Assembly (NCBI GenBank): GCA_027596195.1
Contig: JADGJG010000018.1
Span: 1-64,000, forward strand
Length of the DNA stretch: 64,000 nucleotides
Source of the DNA: Podochytrium sp. JEL0797
Taxonomy: Eukaryota > Chytridiomycota > Chytridiomycetes > Chytridiales > Chytriomycetaceae
Direction of reading: 5' to 3'
The translations under genes and the position numbers were made by a program. Shown in pieces: positions 1 to 11,077 of this stretch (the stretch's first letter is position 1; each line of letters opens with the position of its first letter). The notes under the pieces were generated by a model, which worked only from the letters and a program-made list of their open reading frames with translations, did no database searches and was not told the origin of the DNA.

Positions 1-24
1 CCGCCCCCCCCCCCCCCCCCCCCG

Positions 25-82
<58 letters not shown>

Positions 83-90
83 GGGGGGCC
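1..90. repeat. Poly-C run followed by eight G
   Basis: About eighty bases are almost pure C, with a G at positions 3 and 24, and are followed by eight G. It is not a telomere repeat. It interrupts the PARP gene between its regulatory and catalytic domains, so it may be an assembly edge or an unresolved homopolymer. A true intronic C-tract cannot be excluded. Confidence 0.8.
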
Positions 91-153
91 AAGAGGGTGG
101 TGGGTCAAAACAAAAACGTGGGACGAATGCGAGGGGGAAGAAAAAGGGATTAC

Positions 154-451
154 CTCGACCATTCGCAGCTTCTCCGCCAACTTTGCAGGTGTCCCGATAA
201 CATCCGGCTTGCGCATCCCGAAATTGTGGGGGATGATGGTGTAGAAATCGCCACTGAGCTCCTGCAACTCCCTGAACCGCGGCCCTCCCACGCGGTTCAA
301 CTCTTCCGAGATTTTCTTGAGCTCGAGGTACCCCTTTTGAATCGTTTTCTTGGTGAGTTTGCCGAGCGGCATCTTTTTGGAGTCGTAGCCGATTTCGGAC
401 ATGGCTTGGTCCATCAGGTCGAGGTTGAAGATGAGTTTCATTAGGTCCTGG

Positions 452-493
<42 letters not shown>

Positions 494-1830
494 TATTGGG
501 CAAGAAAACGCGTGGAATCGATATGTGAAGGGCAAGGGAAAGGCGGATCGAAACAACCGGAGGCGAAGAAAAACGCGATACCTGCACGGGCTCGGCCAGC
601 TTGGAATCGGGGTACTGGATCGGTTCTTCCGGTTTGGCAGCACTGGAATCCTCCGCGGCAGCGGCGTCGTCGTCTTCGCCAAAATCGCGTTCGAGCAAAA
701 AGTACTTTCCGGTGTGCTTGACAAAGTTGTCGCGGTTTGCCCAGTGGTTTTTGGTCTATGTTATTGCGCAAGTTTCAGCGATTGAGGGATTGAACTGGGG
801 AATGAGATGGGTCGTTGATCCAATCACACTTGTGATCGTGAAACGCGCTTGTCGCATGGAGTTTCGCTACGCTCCGCTTTCGCTACGCGTCTTCGTTTCG
901 AAGAGGAAGCATCCCATCGACTCATCGAAATAAAATCCTCACCTTATCCATAAACTTCCTTTCAAACGCACTAATGGCGGAGTCGGCGTCTGGGAACTTT
1001 GGTTCAGCGCTTTGACCGTTGTTTCCGACGCGGCCCCATCTGTGGTGTTGCGTGGGGGTGTTTGTCAGTTCCGAGCATCAAAAGAAAAGCGGAAAATACA
1101 CAAATACCTATTCCAAGTGATGTACTGATTCGTCGAATCGTGCTTCAAGACTTGAATAATGTAAAACTTGTTGTTGTTGTTTCCAATATTTGTCTGGTTG
1201 AGGAGGGCGTCTAATCAGAAAATGGGTGTGGATCAGCAATCGCAAGAAATTAATCAAAATTAAAAAAGATGTGTGTTACCATACACGACCCCGTCTTTGT
1301 GCAACACGTGGTATTCTCTTGAAATGTAGGCTGGAGCGCCTGAATCGACCGCCTTAATGGAAACGCGAAATCAAATGAGCGCGCGGACTATTCCAATATT
1401 TGTAATAAACACGCACCGCAGCGCCCTTCTTGATTTGCGTCACTACCACCGGTGCTTCTTCTTCTTCCTTTTCTGATTCCGACTCGACATCGAGTGGTGG
1501 TGGTGGTGGTGGTGGTGGGACAGTGGCCTGTTTCTTTGCCCTGGGTTTTTTCGCGGGTGGCTCGTCCTTGTCGGATTCAGGGTCGATGGGCGGTGGTGCT
1601 TGGACAGGCGGCTTCTTTGCTCTTGGCTTCTTTTGCGGTGGCGGCGAAACGGAAGCAGGCGCGGGAGAAGCCGGGATCACTTTCGTCTTTGGCGCCGCCT
1701 TTGGCTTCTTGGCGGGCAAAGCCGATGGCACAACGGGAACCGCCACGGCGGCAGACGCGGCACCACGCGCACTGCGACGGGGCGCCACGGGCGGTGGTGG
1801 CGAGACAGGGCTTTTGCGTTTGGGTGCCAT
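154..1830 (-). CDS. Poly(ADP-ribose) polymerase, WGR type (3' part outside window)
   Basis: This is a PARP1/2/3-class ADP-ribosyltransferase, a nuclear enzyme of DNA damage signalling. Exons in gene order are 1830-1417, 1352-1280, 1210-1108, 1039-943, 755-582 and 447-154; phases agree and give 385 residues before the edge. Residues 1-138 are a Lys/Pro/Ala-rich tail with KKPRAKK-type nuclear signals. A WGR domain follows, with LNQTNIGNNNNKFYIIQ-like and WNRWGRVG motifs. Then comes the start of the helical PARP regulatory domain, including KKMPLGKLTKKTI. The catalytic domain should lie beyond position 1. The domain order without zinc fingers resembles PARP2/3 more than PARP1. The last intron carries a GT microsatellite. 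The start is the ATG at 1830, directly before the basic tail. Confidence 0.9.
451..490. repeat. (GT)n microsatellite in PARP intron 5
   Basis: About forty bases of nearly perfect GT repeat lie on the plus strand inside the intron between PARP exons 447-154 and 755-582. Spurious Cys-Val open frames arise from it. Confidence 0.9.
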
Positions 1831-2191
1831 ATTTAAAAATATTATTATTGAAAAATCACTTAGACTAGTAACTCGATCACAGCGTGGCAAGTGAACCCAC
1901 CAAAAGTTTTTTTACATTGCGTTTGGGTCGCATCACTTGCTGGTCTTTGTTTTTCTGTTGAGGAAAACTGCGTCGCGTAATTTAACGCGTGAATCATAAC
2001 GAGACATTGAGGAAATTACCGTTTGGGATAGCATGTCCCGGTTTAAAGCTCTCATCGCGCGACTTGCCATTTCGTTTTCCCATGGTCATGGCCGTCTCAA
2101 AAACAACCTTCCATCTCACAATCTGGGAGGTAATGAAATACTCGCACTTTCAAAACAAATCAAAACCAAATATCAAATACCGAAAAAAATA
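1831..2191. other. Upstream region of PARP, no gene seen
   Basis: AT-rich sequence between the PARP start codon and the Pol III terminator end of the first tRNA. It presumably holds the PARP promoter. I see no open frame with protein-like composition. Confidence 0.5.
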
Positions 2192-2263
2192 TAGCATCGG
2201 GAGGTTTCGATCCTCCGACCTCTGAGTTATGAGCCCAGCGATCTTCCACTGATCTACGATGCT
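2192..2263 (-). tRNA. Initiator tRNA-Met (CAT), copy 1
   Basis: Read on the minus strand this is a 72-nt intronless tRNA. The acceptor stem AGCATCG pairs with CGATGCT, giving the A1:U72 pair of eukaryotic initiators. The anticodon loop is CTCATAA with anticodon CAT. The T arm reads GGATCGAAACC, the initiator-type version of the B box. A run of seven T follows the 3' end as Pol III terminator. Two further copies with the same tRNA sequence lie at 15632 and 53292, on the same strand. Confidence 0.93.
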
Positions 2264-2834
2264 ATGTAATTTCGTTCTTCGATTGCAACTCTATAACCCT
2301 TTTTCGAAAAAAATGTAGCTTCTACAACAACGAAACACATTACTCGGAATACAACATGCATGTGAATTCAAAACAAAAACGGGTCAAACATTCTGGCATT
2401 CCAGATGCTATCATGGTGCATGATTTGTAGCACAGGACTGCGCGATTGAACACCCCACCACCCACCTCCCACCAATTCATGAAGTGAGAACGCGAGAATC
2501 AGTTGATGAGAGGTTAATCGCACCCTTGCCGAGAGATCCGTCCACCGGAATCGCCAAAGGCCAACGCCCAACGTGCCGCCAAAAAACCCACACTGTCGAA
2601 TTTGCGACTTGCTTTTCAATCTTTCGATATCGATACTGTTGGAGATCATGCCTTCGCTACGGCTGGAGAAGGAATAAATCATTTTCAGGCGAGTTTCCTT
2701 CCTATATTCTTATTCTTCAACTTTATTCTCAACTGTTTACGTGAAGTGCTTTGCAACCGATGGGTCTTCTCCCTTCGTCGAGAGATGCAGTCTCTCAAGG
2801 AAAAGCCGCAAGTTTGTTTTTTCTTCTTCTGAAG
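2264..2834. other. Intergenic region, no confident gene
   Basis: It lies between tRNA copy 1 and the DUF2009 gene. A minus-strand open frame of 104 codons (2368-2682) has no recognisable family features and is crossed by shadow frames. The last part probably contains the promoter and 5' UTR of the gene starting at 2835. Confidence 0.4.
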
Positions 2835-5280
2835 ATGAGCGTTCTGCCCAACCGAGTTGCGTCGCTTGCGGCGATTCTCGACAACAACGACGCATCCATG
2901 TCACCATCGCACCAAACACTCGCTGAGGAGATGCAGGAAGAGGACGAGTTGCTGGCGAAGGGATCGGGAGGTGCCAAGGCGGGCTTCTGCGTCGAGTGCG
3001 AAGGTGAGCGTGATCCTACTAGGAGATGCTACTAGGGATTCCTAGATATCAGTACAACTAATACAGATACTAGACCAACCCAGCGCAGTGTTTTGCCAAA
3101 CCTGCCAAGACGCCTTCTGCCAAGTCTGTTTTGCTGCCCAACACCGCAAAGGATCCCGTCGCGGTCACCAGACGACACCGATTGGTCCCAAGGAAGGGGC
3201 ACCCGTGCCTGGCAGCATCGAACACGCGGTACCTTGTTTACCCCGTGTGATCCGCAGCCAAAAACTGAACTTGTGTGTTTTGACAGGTGTCCAACAAAGA
3301 CAACGCCATGGACCACGACATGCAGGACACAGTCGATTTGTCTCTCAGTGGCACCCATGCGGCCAAGGGAATGGCGACTGGAGAAGTGAAGGTTGGGGAG
3401 TGGTATCTCGAACGCGCAAAGTTTATTCCTGTTCGTTTGACTCTCGCTGAGCGCAAGTTTTTGAGGCTGTTGGAGGTGTGTATTCGTTTTTTGCGGGGTA
3501 TTTTTGTGCAGGAACTACCTATGCGTCGGCTCTGTGTTTCGATTCCATTCCGTGTTTCTTATCGCAAACCACCCCCCTCCCACCCATCTCATCAAACCCC
3601 TCCAGGCTGCCCTCAACGTTTCCGAATACACAGACAAAATCGATATCCTCACATACTCCAACAAATCCAAACGCCAAGTCTCGCAGATTCAGGAACTGTG
3701 TTCCATCATCTCAGGGCTTGTCCTCGCCGCCGATTATAAAACGGGCCAGCAGTTGTTTCGGGATCGCAATTTTGAGGACAATCAAGAGTTTTTTCGGGAT
3801 ATTTGTGAGTGTTCAAAAATTTGAGACGAAAGCGCGTGCGAATTTGAGCAAAGAACAAACGTCTAAATCGATATACACAGTTGAACTCGGTCGTCGCCAC
3901 AAAATCATGAACCCCGAAAAAATGCGCAACGTGTACGGCAAACTCATCTACATCCTCCAAGACTCTCAAATCGCTGAAGTCCAAGATCTCCTTTCCTTCT
4001 CGCTCGTGGGGCCCGTCAAAACTGTGTACGCTGAACTCGAAAAGGGTGACGCGTTGGCGGTGTTGAGTGATGAATTGGTGGTGAAGGCGACAAAGGAGAT
4101 TTTGGGGAGCAAGGATGGGGGTGGGAGTCGCGGGATGGTGCAGAAGGAGATTCGGGAGAAGGAGAGGGCGATTGAGGTGTTGGGGAAGAAGTATGCGAAT
4201 GCGAATGTGAGTTTTTGGTTTTCTTTGGTTGCGCGCGTGAACGTGCGGGGTTGGGTTCTGATATTTTTGGATTGGTTTCCCAGATGTCAGCGGATGCCAT
4301 CAAACAGTGTTTGTATTCGATTGGAGACAACCACGCCTTTTTGAGAACGAACCGGTAATTGCTGTTTGTTTTTGGGGAACCAGAATTCCGACACTCAACC
4401 AACATTTCGAAACACCTAGCGACCCCTGCGACAAAATGATTGCCTACCTCCAATCCAACTTCTCCCCCGATAAACCCAACAAACCCTTCAGCCTCGCCAT
4501 CTCCGCCGGATACGGCGGCGCCCGGCTCAGCCACGATCACAAGAAACAATACAATTTCGTTCTCCAGAGTTTGACTCTTTGGCGCGAAATCATGCATGAT
4601 ATGTTCATGTTGTGGGGACTTGCCGAGAATGATTTGTTGTCGGAGACAAATGGGTATCGGTTGAGGGATACGGGGCAAGGGTTGAATCGGATGCAAGGTG
4701 GGGTAGTTGATTGCTTGTGTGAGGGGTGTTGGTGACTGATTTTGAACGTGTTTTTGCAGCTGCACCAAAGACTTCTCGGTTGATGCACACGGTTTTGCAT
4801 CGTGCACAGCAGCGGGTTGGGTATTGGGTGGGATCGTCTGTGATCCACATGGGTGACGCGGTAACCGTTTTTTTCATTCCTTGGTGATTCCGCACCTGAA
4901 CCCTTTTCAAAATCCCATAGAACGTCCCCAACGCCCTCATGTTCATTGACAAATACACCCAAATCTACCGCATCCTCCTCCCCATCGTGCGATGCCTCGA
5001 ATCCATCGACGACCTCGCCAAAAACAACGATGGCATCTCAAAATACTTTGACGATACTTTTGGAGGGCCGGATATGCTGCGCCTCCACATTCTCAGCGAC
5101 TTTTTCAGACACGCGTTTGATGGATCCGGGGCGGACAACTTTTTCAGTGCGGGGAGTTGTATTGATGGGAGGTTGACTAGTGCGTGGAATTGGTGTTCAA
5201 TGATTGAGAGGAAGGAGTATTTTCATGTGTTTTTGTTGAGTGGGTTTGTTGGGTTTGATGGGGAGGGGTTTTCGGGCTGA
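2835..5280 (+). CDS. B-box zinc finger / DUF2009 (UPF0652) protein
   Basis: The product is a conserved eukaryotic protein of unknown function with a small zinc-binding B-box near the N terminus and a long DUF2009 region. Exons are 2835-3003, 3089-3228, 3287-3475, 3606-3804, 3881-4206, 4284-4354, 4420-4697, 4760-4860 and 4921-5280; phases agree and give 610 residues. Residues about 52-85 hold Cys/His pairs (CVEC, CQTC, FCQVC, HRKGSRRGH) typical of a B-box. The DUF2009 part includes AERKFLRLLEAALNVSEYTD, RRHKIMNPEKMR and the C-terminal GRLTSAWNWCS. The start is the first ATG before the Cys cluster. The family name is from memory of UPF0652/DUF2009 proteins; biochemical function is unknown. Confidence 0.85.
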
Positions 5281-5431
5281 ATTTGATGTTGAGGTTGGTG
5301 GTGGATTGGGTGTGGTTCATTGGGGGCTTTTGTGGAGAGCGGGTGGGTTGAAAGTGTGTGAACATTTTGTGAGTTTTTGCAATCAGATTTCATTTTTGCA
5401 CGAATAAATGTCAATCAGGTCGCTGCGTGAC

Positions 5432-5610
5432 AACACGGGAAACACTCACCCCACCACATCCTCCCTCCCCAACGCAACCTGCCTCATAAAAGTCACAAGA
5501 AGTCCCATCGAATACGTTCCAAGCGAAGTGCCAATGTGCCACCACACGTGGAACTCGACAAACACCTAGAGTGGGTATGCCACTGTTTGACGGAACTAGC
5601 ACAGTGACTC
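5432..5610 (-). pseudogene. Alkaline ceramidase fragment
   Basis: A partial copy of the last exon of the neighbouring ceramidase gene (compare 5758-5943). It retains codons for the FHVWWHIGTSLGTYSMGLL and FMRQVALGRED segments. An in-frame TAG replaces a codon just before the FHVWW motif, and no 5' exons are present. The flanking AATAAA-containing sequence is also partly repeated, so the duplication included the 3' UTR. It is a non-functional remnant at the edge of the array. Confidence 0.75.
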
Positions 5611-5675
5611 GACTTTTTTGCAAGTGCACAAACTTTATTTTTTTGCACAAATAAATATTCATCAACCTCATACCA

Positions 5676-6715
5676 TTAGGCGTGAGTCGCAACCTTCTTT
5701 TCGTCCTTATGCAGCCGTCTTGTAGGCTTCACCAAACTCTCATACTGATACACCATGCCGCGTGACAACACAGGAAACACTCCACCCACCCAACACACCT
5801 CCACATCCTCCCTCCCTAATGCAACCTGCCTCATAAAAGTAGCAAGCAGACCCATCGAATACGTTCCAAGCGAAGTCCCAATGTGCCACCACACGTGGAA
5901 CTCGAAAAACACGCGGAGCGGGTACCCCACTGTTTGACGGAACGCCCTTAAGAATTCGCAGCAAGTGTTGTCAATGTTCCAGAGTACGAATCCGCCGAGG
6001 AAGGAGACGATGCCGAACCAGTAGAGGTTCCACATTGTGTGTCGTTTTGAGGGTTTGAAGTGTCGGAATTGGAAGGGTGGGAGGAGGATGATGATTGCAA
6101 TGAGGAGGGCGTAGCAGAGTTCGTGGAAGATGGGGTTGTTGAGGTGAAGGTACATTGCTGTGACGAGGAGGGAGTAGATGAAAAGAGCAGATGCGAGGAG
6201 GGTGTTGTGGGTGTTTGTTGACGGGAATACGCGCAGCTGGCTAAAGACCAAGACACAGGTCCCATAAATCATGGGGAGCTCATCCATCATTTGAGTTTCA
6301 AACCTATTCATCAATATCACAATTTAGAGAATGTATAAAAAGGGGGGCGATTCCCCCTTCGAACTTAACAATTCTTACCAGAGTGTGCTGTGGAACAAGA
6401 AAGATCCGAGACCAACAAGCATGAAGCAGTAGTTTCCAATGTAACAGCGACGATCACAAACTCCCACTTTCAGCGACGAATAGATTCCAATGAATCCTAG
6501 AATAAAACACAAGATATTCGACGTGCTGTTCCAGAATTCGGCCAGATAGGAAGTGACTATGTAGTTCTCCTCACACCAATCTAATGTCGATGTAACGGGA
6601 CTAAAATTATGGTTTTTGTTAGTGTGGCGCGCGACGGGATGGGCGAGAAGCGGTTGATTTCGCCGGCTTACCCCCAATGACCGTTGTTTCCTGCAGGTGC
6701 TAATCCGAATCCCAT
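5676..6715 (-). CDS. Alkaline ceramidase, copy 1
   Basis: A seven-span membrane amidase that splits (phyto)ceramide into sphingoid base and fatty acid in ER/Golgi membranes (ACER/YPC1/YDC1 family). Exons in gene order are 6715-6672, 6600-6379 and 6303-5676, giving 297 residues. The short first exon encodes MGFGLAPAGNNGHWG. The family signature follows: LDWCEENY, the zinc-site histidine in LFHSTLW, QMMDELPMIYG, and the C-terminal histidine pair in FHVWWHIG. All metal-ligand positions expected for the family are present. It is the most downstream member of three tandem copies. The 44/222-nt first two exons are shared with copy 2, which supports the splice sites. Confidence 0.92.
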
Positions 6716-7014
6716 GCTGTGATTATGTGTTTGAGGTGTATTTCATCCAGGCCGGTTATTATAAAGGTCCGTGTCGAGATTTGTCATTTTGACGTATTTT
6801 GACGTTTTTATGCTCTGAGTAATGGATTTTGGTGATGAGCGAGCACTTACTGAACCCCCGAAAACCGATGTTACCTGTGAGCGCTAGTTTAAACCTTATG
6901 CTGCAATTATGTGTCAGAGGTATATCGGCATTTGATCGCTTCGTGTGCCAACTAAAATGGTCGGTTGAGAATGGTCAATTTCTCAGCATGATTAATAAAA
7001 AAATATCAACAATT

Positions 7015-8008
7015 TTATTCTCCCTTCTCCTTCGATTGATACTTTTCAAGCACCGGAAGCACCCCCCCAACCCACGCGACCCTAATATCCTCCCTCCCCA
7101 AAGCAATCTGCCTCATAAACGTCACAAGCAACGCCATAATATAAGTCCCCATCGCAGTCCCCAAATGCCACCACACATGCAACTCAAACACCACACGCAG
7201 CGGATACCCAACCTGTCCACGAATCGAACGCAAATGTTCGCAGAACCCATTGTCCACGTTCCAGAGTGCGAATCCGATTAGGTAGCACGCGATTCCGGAC
7301 CAGTAAAGGATCACTAGCTCGGGAACGTGGGTTGCGAGTTTGGAGGACGCCATCATGCGTTCGAATTGTCTGGGTGGTGTGAGGACTTGGATTGCGACGA
7401 GCACGCCGAACCCTGCTTCTTGGAAGACGGGGTTTTGGATATTTAGGTACATTGCAGTGATGGCGATTGCGTAGACGGCCAATATGGCGATCAGGCGGTG
7501 GTTGTGGATGTTGGTTTCTGGGAACACGCGGAGTTGGCTGAAAACCAAAACGCAGGAGCCGTAAATCATTGGGAGTTCGTCCATCATTTGAGTTTCGAAA
7601 CTGGGTGTTGAAAGCGGGGGTTGTTTTGTGGTTTTGCGATGGCTTAGAAGGGAGGGTGTGTTGAGGTTGGTTGACACTCACTGAAGGGTGCTGTGGAAGA
7701 GGTATGACCCGACGCCCACAGCAGCAATGGCGAAATGGCCAATGTAGACTCTGCGGTCCGTTATACCAAGCGTTATTGCCGAACGGAGACCAATCAACGC
7801 CAAAACGATATAGAACAGGTTGGACAAAGAATTCCAGAACTCGGCCACGTATGCAGACACAATATAATTCTCCTCACACCAATCGAGTGTCGAAGTCACA
7901 TTTCTGTTCCATTTGATGGTTAGGAAATCAATCGAGATTTCGACAGCCACACACGCATACAAACCCCCAATGGCCGGGAACTCCTGCGGGTCGCAATCCA
8001 AAGCCCAT
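7015..8008 (-). CDS. Alkaline ceramidase, copy 2
   Basis: This paralogue has the same three-exon layout: 8008-7965, 7903-7682 and 7600-7015, giving 283 residues. It starts MGFGLRPAGVPGHWG and carries LDWCEENY, LFHSTL, QMMDELPMIYG and FELHVWWHLG, so the expected catalytic ligands are kept. The first donor is GTTTGT, weaker than in the sister genes. An Arg/Lys-containing segment after the fourth hydrophobic span (MMASSKLATHVPEL) is longer than in copy 1. It ends a few bases after a Lys/Glu-rich tail (KYQSKEKGE). Ceramide hydrolysis in ER/Golgi is inferred from family membership. Confidence 0.92.
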
Positions 8009-8141
8009 GAGTGAATTGCAGAATGTTTTCTGTGAGTACGTTCATAACTTCAATATGAGTCAATAGTGGTTTGGGCCAAGTCCGAAGGCTGCGCAAGCCT
8101 AGGCTGACAAATTTACATCCGATATCGTATTTTTTTATTTA

Positions 8142-9179
8142 TCAGACGCGTTTCTTTGATTGCAACTTCTCCATTTCTTCCTCTCTCAACGTTGAAACGA
8201 GCACGGGGAAAACACCCCCAACCCACTTGATCTGAATATCATCCCTCCCCAACGCGAGTTGCCTCAAATACGTGACCAGCATGATTGATGAGTACGTCCC
8301 CAATGCAGTTCCAAAGTGCCACCACATATGCAGTTCAAAGAATACGCGCAGTGGATACCCGAGTTCCAAACGGACCGACCGCACGATCTCACAAAAGTTG
8401 TTGTCGATTCCCCAAATCAAGAAGCCGCCAAGATACGAGACGGAGCCGTACCAATACATTTTCCAAAGGCTGCTGATTCGGTTGGAGTACTGCGGGTAGT
8501 TGGCTTTCATGTGGTAGAATTGAATCGGAGGTAGCAGGAACAAGATCGCTGCCAGCAAGCCGTAGCAGACTTCGTGGAATACGGGGTTGTTGAGGTGGAG
8601 GTACATAACAGTGACGGCAACTGCGTATATACTCAATCCGAGAGCCAGCAGCCGGTTGCTGGTGGGAGTGTTGGTTTCCGGGAACACGCGCAAATTCGCA
8701 TAAACCATCACGCAGCATCCATATATCATGGGAAGTTCGTCCATCATTTGAGTCTCGTACCTATTTGTCAATGTCACGATTAGGTAATGGCTCGTCCTGA
8801 GTCAAAGGACTCACCACAACGAGCCATGAAACAGGAACGATCCGATACCAATTCCAGCCACGGAAAGCAACGAAAGCACTGTGCGAGTCTCTGTGATTCT
8901 GGCCGACTGAATCGAAGCCAAGCCGATCAATGTTCCGATGACAAACAAGATGTTGGAGGTGCTGTTCCAGAACTCGGCCAGATACGGGGTGATCAGGTAG
9001 TTCTCTTCACACCAGTCCAATGTCGACGTAACCTCGCCTTTGGAGTTTGCGGATTAGACATTAGTAAGGGTGAGAACGAGGGGGGGGCAGGAATCGAGCG
9101 ATGTGGAGCGGATCCTTTCAGTCGGGAAGATCTTACCCCAATGTCCGTCGTTGCCTGCTGGTCTCAATCCGAAGCCCAT
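8142..9179 (-). CDS. Alkaline ceramidase, copy 3
   Basis: The most upstream member of the array. Exons are 9179-9137, 9037-8815 and 8760-8142, giving 294 residues. The first intron boundary has shifted by one base relative to copies 1 and 2 (43/223 nt), with phases still compatible. The protein begins MGFGLRPAGNDGHWG and contains LDWCEENY, LFHGSLW, QMMDELPMIYG and FELHMWWHFG. The C-terminal tail is basic (KLQSKKRV), possibly a retrieval or sorting signal; this is inference. It is divergently arranged with the GT8-GT34 gene, with start codons about 176 bp apart. Confidence 0.92.
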
Positions 9180-9355
9180 GTGGTGGTGGAGACGATGGGT
9201 ATTTTTCGAATGAACTTTTTGGCAGTTTCGAGTATAGGTATGGGCAATCTTCGGGCAATCTTGCTTCGACACAGGTGCCCACAAAGAGCCATTGTTCGAT
9301 TACGCGATTTTTTATTGTTGTACGCGGGCGCATTGTTTTTGAAATATTACTCGGA
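9180..9355. promoter_or_regulatory. Shared divergent promoter region
   Basis: The 176 bp between the start codons of ceramidase copy 3 (minus) and the GT8-GT34 gene (plus) must contain both promoters. No specific operator was identified. The GT open frame continues upstream to 9101, but those codons overlap ceramidase exon 1 and do not look protein-like. Confidence 0.5.
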
Positions 9356-11077
9356 ATGCACCCAATCACGCTGATTCGCCCGAACTTCAGGAAACTCGTG
9401 TTATCGCGTTTCGTGATCCTTTTTGTGGCTCTTCTGGTGCTCGCTTTCCTCACTGTCGTGCCGAACGGATCCATCATTGCCAAGAAATCGGCGGTCTGCG
9501 ATGTTAGTGGCTCGTCGAGCGCGTCTACAGTGCAGTATTCGTTCAATCCATCGGGGGAAGTAAGAAAATTCAAGGCCAAAGCTGTCGTCACGTTGTACGA
9601 AGCGACCCAGGGATTGAAAGTATACGATTCGAATTTCGCCGATACTCTGTTGTTGGCGCACGCGTTCAATAGGACTTCTGATATTCAAGATGTTGAGTTT
9701 GTTGTCGGATATGTTGGGAATCTCACTGAACGGCAGCACGAGTCGTTGCGCGGTCTCGGTGTGAGAGTCGTTCCGTTACCAAGCCTTCCCAGTGAAAAGG
9801 GATGGCCCATCGGAGAGGAATCATTCAAGCCCTGTCTTGCGTGTTTTTCAAAACTGTATCTCTTTGGCATGGATATGTATGAAGAGGTGTTGTTTCTCGA
9901 CAGTCGCGTGGTCATTGGCAGCAAGTTTTCGTTGCGGAACGTGTTTGCAGAATCACGCAACCAAACAGGATTTTTTGGAGCCGTTGCATCGCATGGCCTC
10001 GGAAGCGACGTGTTTGATTCCGGGGTATTGTTGTTCAAACCTTCAATGTCAAGGATGCAGTCTATGCTGAGAAGTCTCCGGAAACATCATCTCGTTGAAT
10101 ACTTTATGGAGCAGACTTTTTTGAACGCGTACTTCGGAGGGAAGGCCAGAGGAAGTTGTACCCCGTGGACGCGATTGCCAGACAGTTTGAATTTCCAGAA
10201 CGCGCACGTGAGGAATCCGAAGGCTGTCTTGAATGCGGGGATTGTGCCGCACGCGTTTTGGGCTCATCCTCCTGAAAACCGTTCAGTGATTGATGCTCTC
10301 CTTTGGAGTCGATGGAAATCGAATATCAAGAGCTTGCTCGCGATGCAATTGTCCCAAACGAACCGCAGTGATGTTGGAATCGTGCCGCCTCGTTTCCAAG
10401 ACTTTCAAGACACGCTTCGAGCCAATACTTTTGGGAGCACGTTTGTTATTCTAACAGTCATGACGGAGGATACGGAGCCGGAGGTGATGAACCGCACTTT
10501 AGCGAATCGCGCGAATTACATTGCAAAGCACCCGCAAGTCTTTCATCACTGGCAGACGGAAATTGTGGGCAAAAACGCTGTATGGCAAAAGGCGTATTCT
10601 GCGCAAGAGTTGGTGCACAGGTTTGATTGGGTGTGGCTCCTCGACGGGCGTGACGCGTTGATTATGAATGCAGAAACAGATTTGAGGGTGTTGGTGGCAA
10701 GATTGGTTTTGGAGGTGCCGCAGCTAGATGTGGATATTCTGATTGCTCGAGATATGCATGGTATGAATGCTGGGTCCTTCTTTTTGAGGTCTTCCGAGTG
10801 GACGAGGGATCAGTTTATCCCGCAGTGGAAGACGCATGAACCGGACGAGCATAATTGGTATGAGCAGATTGCAATCATTCGGATGCATGAAAACAAGCAA
10901 GTGGAGACAGAGAAGCATTTGTATGAGGTTCCGCAGTCGCGACAGAATCTGTTCAATGCGTACACCTGGGGGCCAGATCCACTGTATCAGCCTGGAGATT
11001 TAGTTATTCATTCGCCAATGTTCGGATGGGGGTTTTTGTATGAGTTTCTTGCTTCTCATAATTATACTGAGGTGTGA
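9356..11077 (+). CDS. Two-domain Golgi glycosyltransferase, GT8-like plus GT34-like
   Basis: A single-exon gene of 573 residues. Residues about 19-35 are a type II signal-anchor (FVILFVALLVLAFLTVV) after a short basic cytosolic tail, so both catalytic domains should face the Golgi lumen. Residues about 75-330 resemble GT8/glycogenin-type enzymes: EVLFLDSRVVI, FDSGVLLFKPS and MEQTFLNAYF. Residues about 360-573 resemble GT34 (GMA12/MNN10): KHPQVFHHW, WVWLLDGRDALIMN and IARDMHGMNAGSFFLRSS. Both metal-binding DxD sites are atypical: DSR replaces DxD in the first, and D-G-R-D replaces DxD in the second. Substrate is unknown; a role in protein or wall glycosylation is inferred. The start is the ATG that places the anchor at the N terminus. 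Confidence 0.8.
   Translation: MHPITLIRPNFRKLVLSRFVILFVALLVLAFLTVVPNGSIIAKKSAVCDVSGSSSASTVQYSFNPSGEVRKFKAKAVVTLYEATQGLKVYDSNFADTLLLAHAFNRTSDIQDVEFVVGYVGNLTERQHESLRGLGVRVVPLPSLPSEKGWPIGEESFKPCLACFSKLYLFGMDMYEEVLFLDSRVVIGSKFSLRNVFAESRNQTGFFGAVASHGLGSDVFDSGVLLFKPSMSRMQSMLRSLRKHHLVEYFMEQTFLNAYFGGKARGSCTPWTRLPDSLNFQNAHVRNPKAVLNAGIVPHAFWAHPPENRSVIDALLWSRWKSNIKSLLAMQLSQTNRSDVGIVPPRFQDFQDTLRANTFGSTFVILTVMTEDTEPEVMNRTLANRANYIAKHPQVFHHWQTEIVGKNAVWQKAYSAQELVHRFDWVWLLDGRDALIMNAETDLRVLVARLVLEVPQLDVDILIARDMHGMNAGSFFLRSSEWTRDQFIPQWKTHEPDEHNWYEQIAIIRMHENKQVETEKHLYEVPQSRQNLFNAYTWGPDPLYQPGDLVIHSPMFGWGFLYEFLASHNYTEV

Noticed and set aside
1..90. Telomere
   Set aside because: Fungal telomere repeats are typically TTAGGG-type; a pure C run does not match.
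441..698. His-Thr repeat protein frame over the GT repeat
   Set aside because: It arises from the microsatellite in a PARP intron and overlaps a true PARP exon in its correct frame.
1430..1894. Plus-strand Gly/Ser-rich frames opposite PARP exon 1
   Set aside because: They are reverse shadows of the Lys/Pro-rich PARP tail. The minus strand continues into a WGR domain by splicing.
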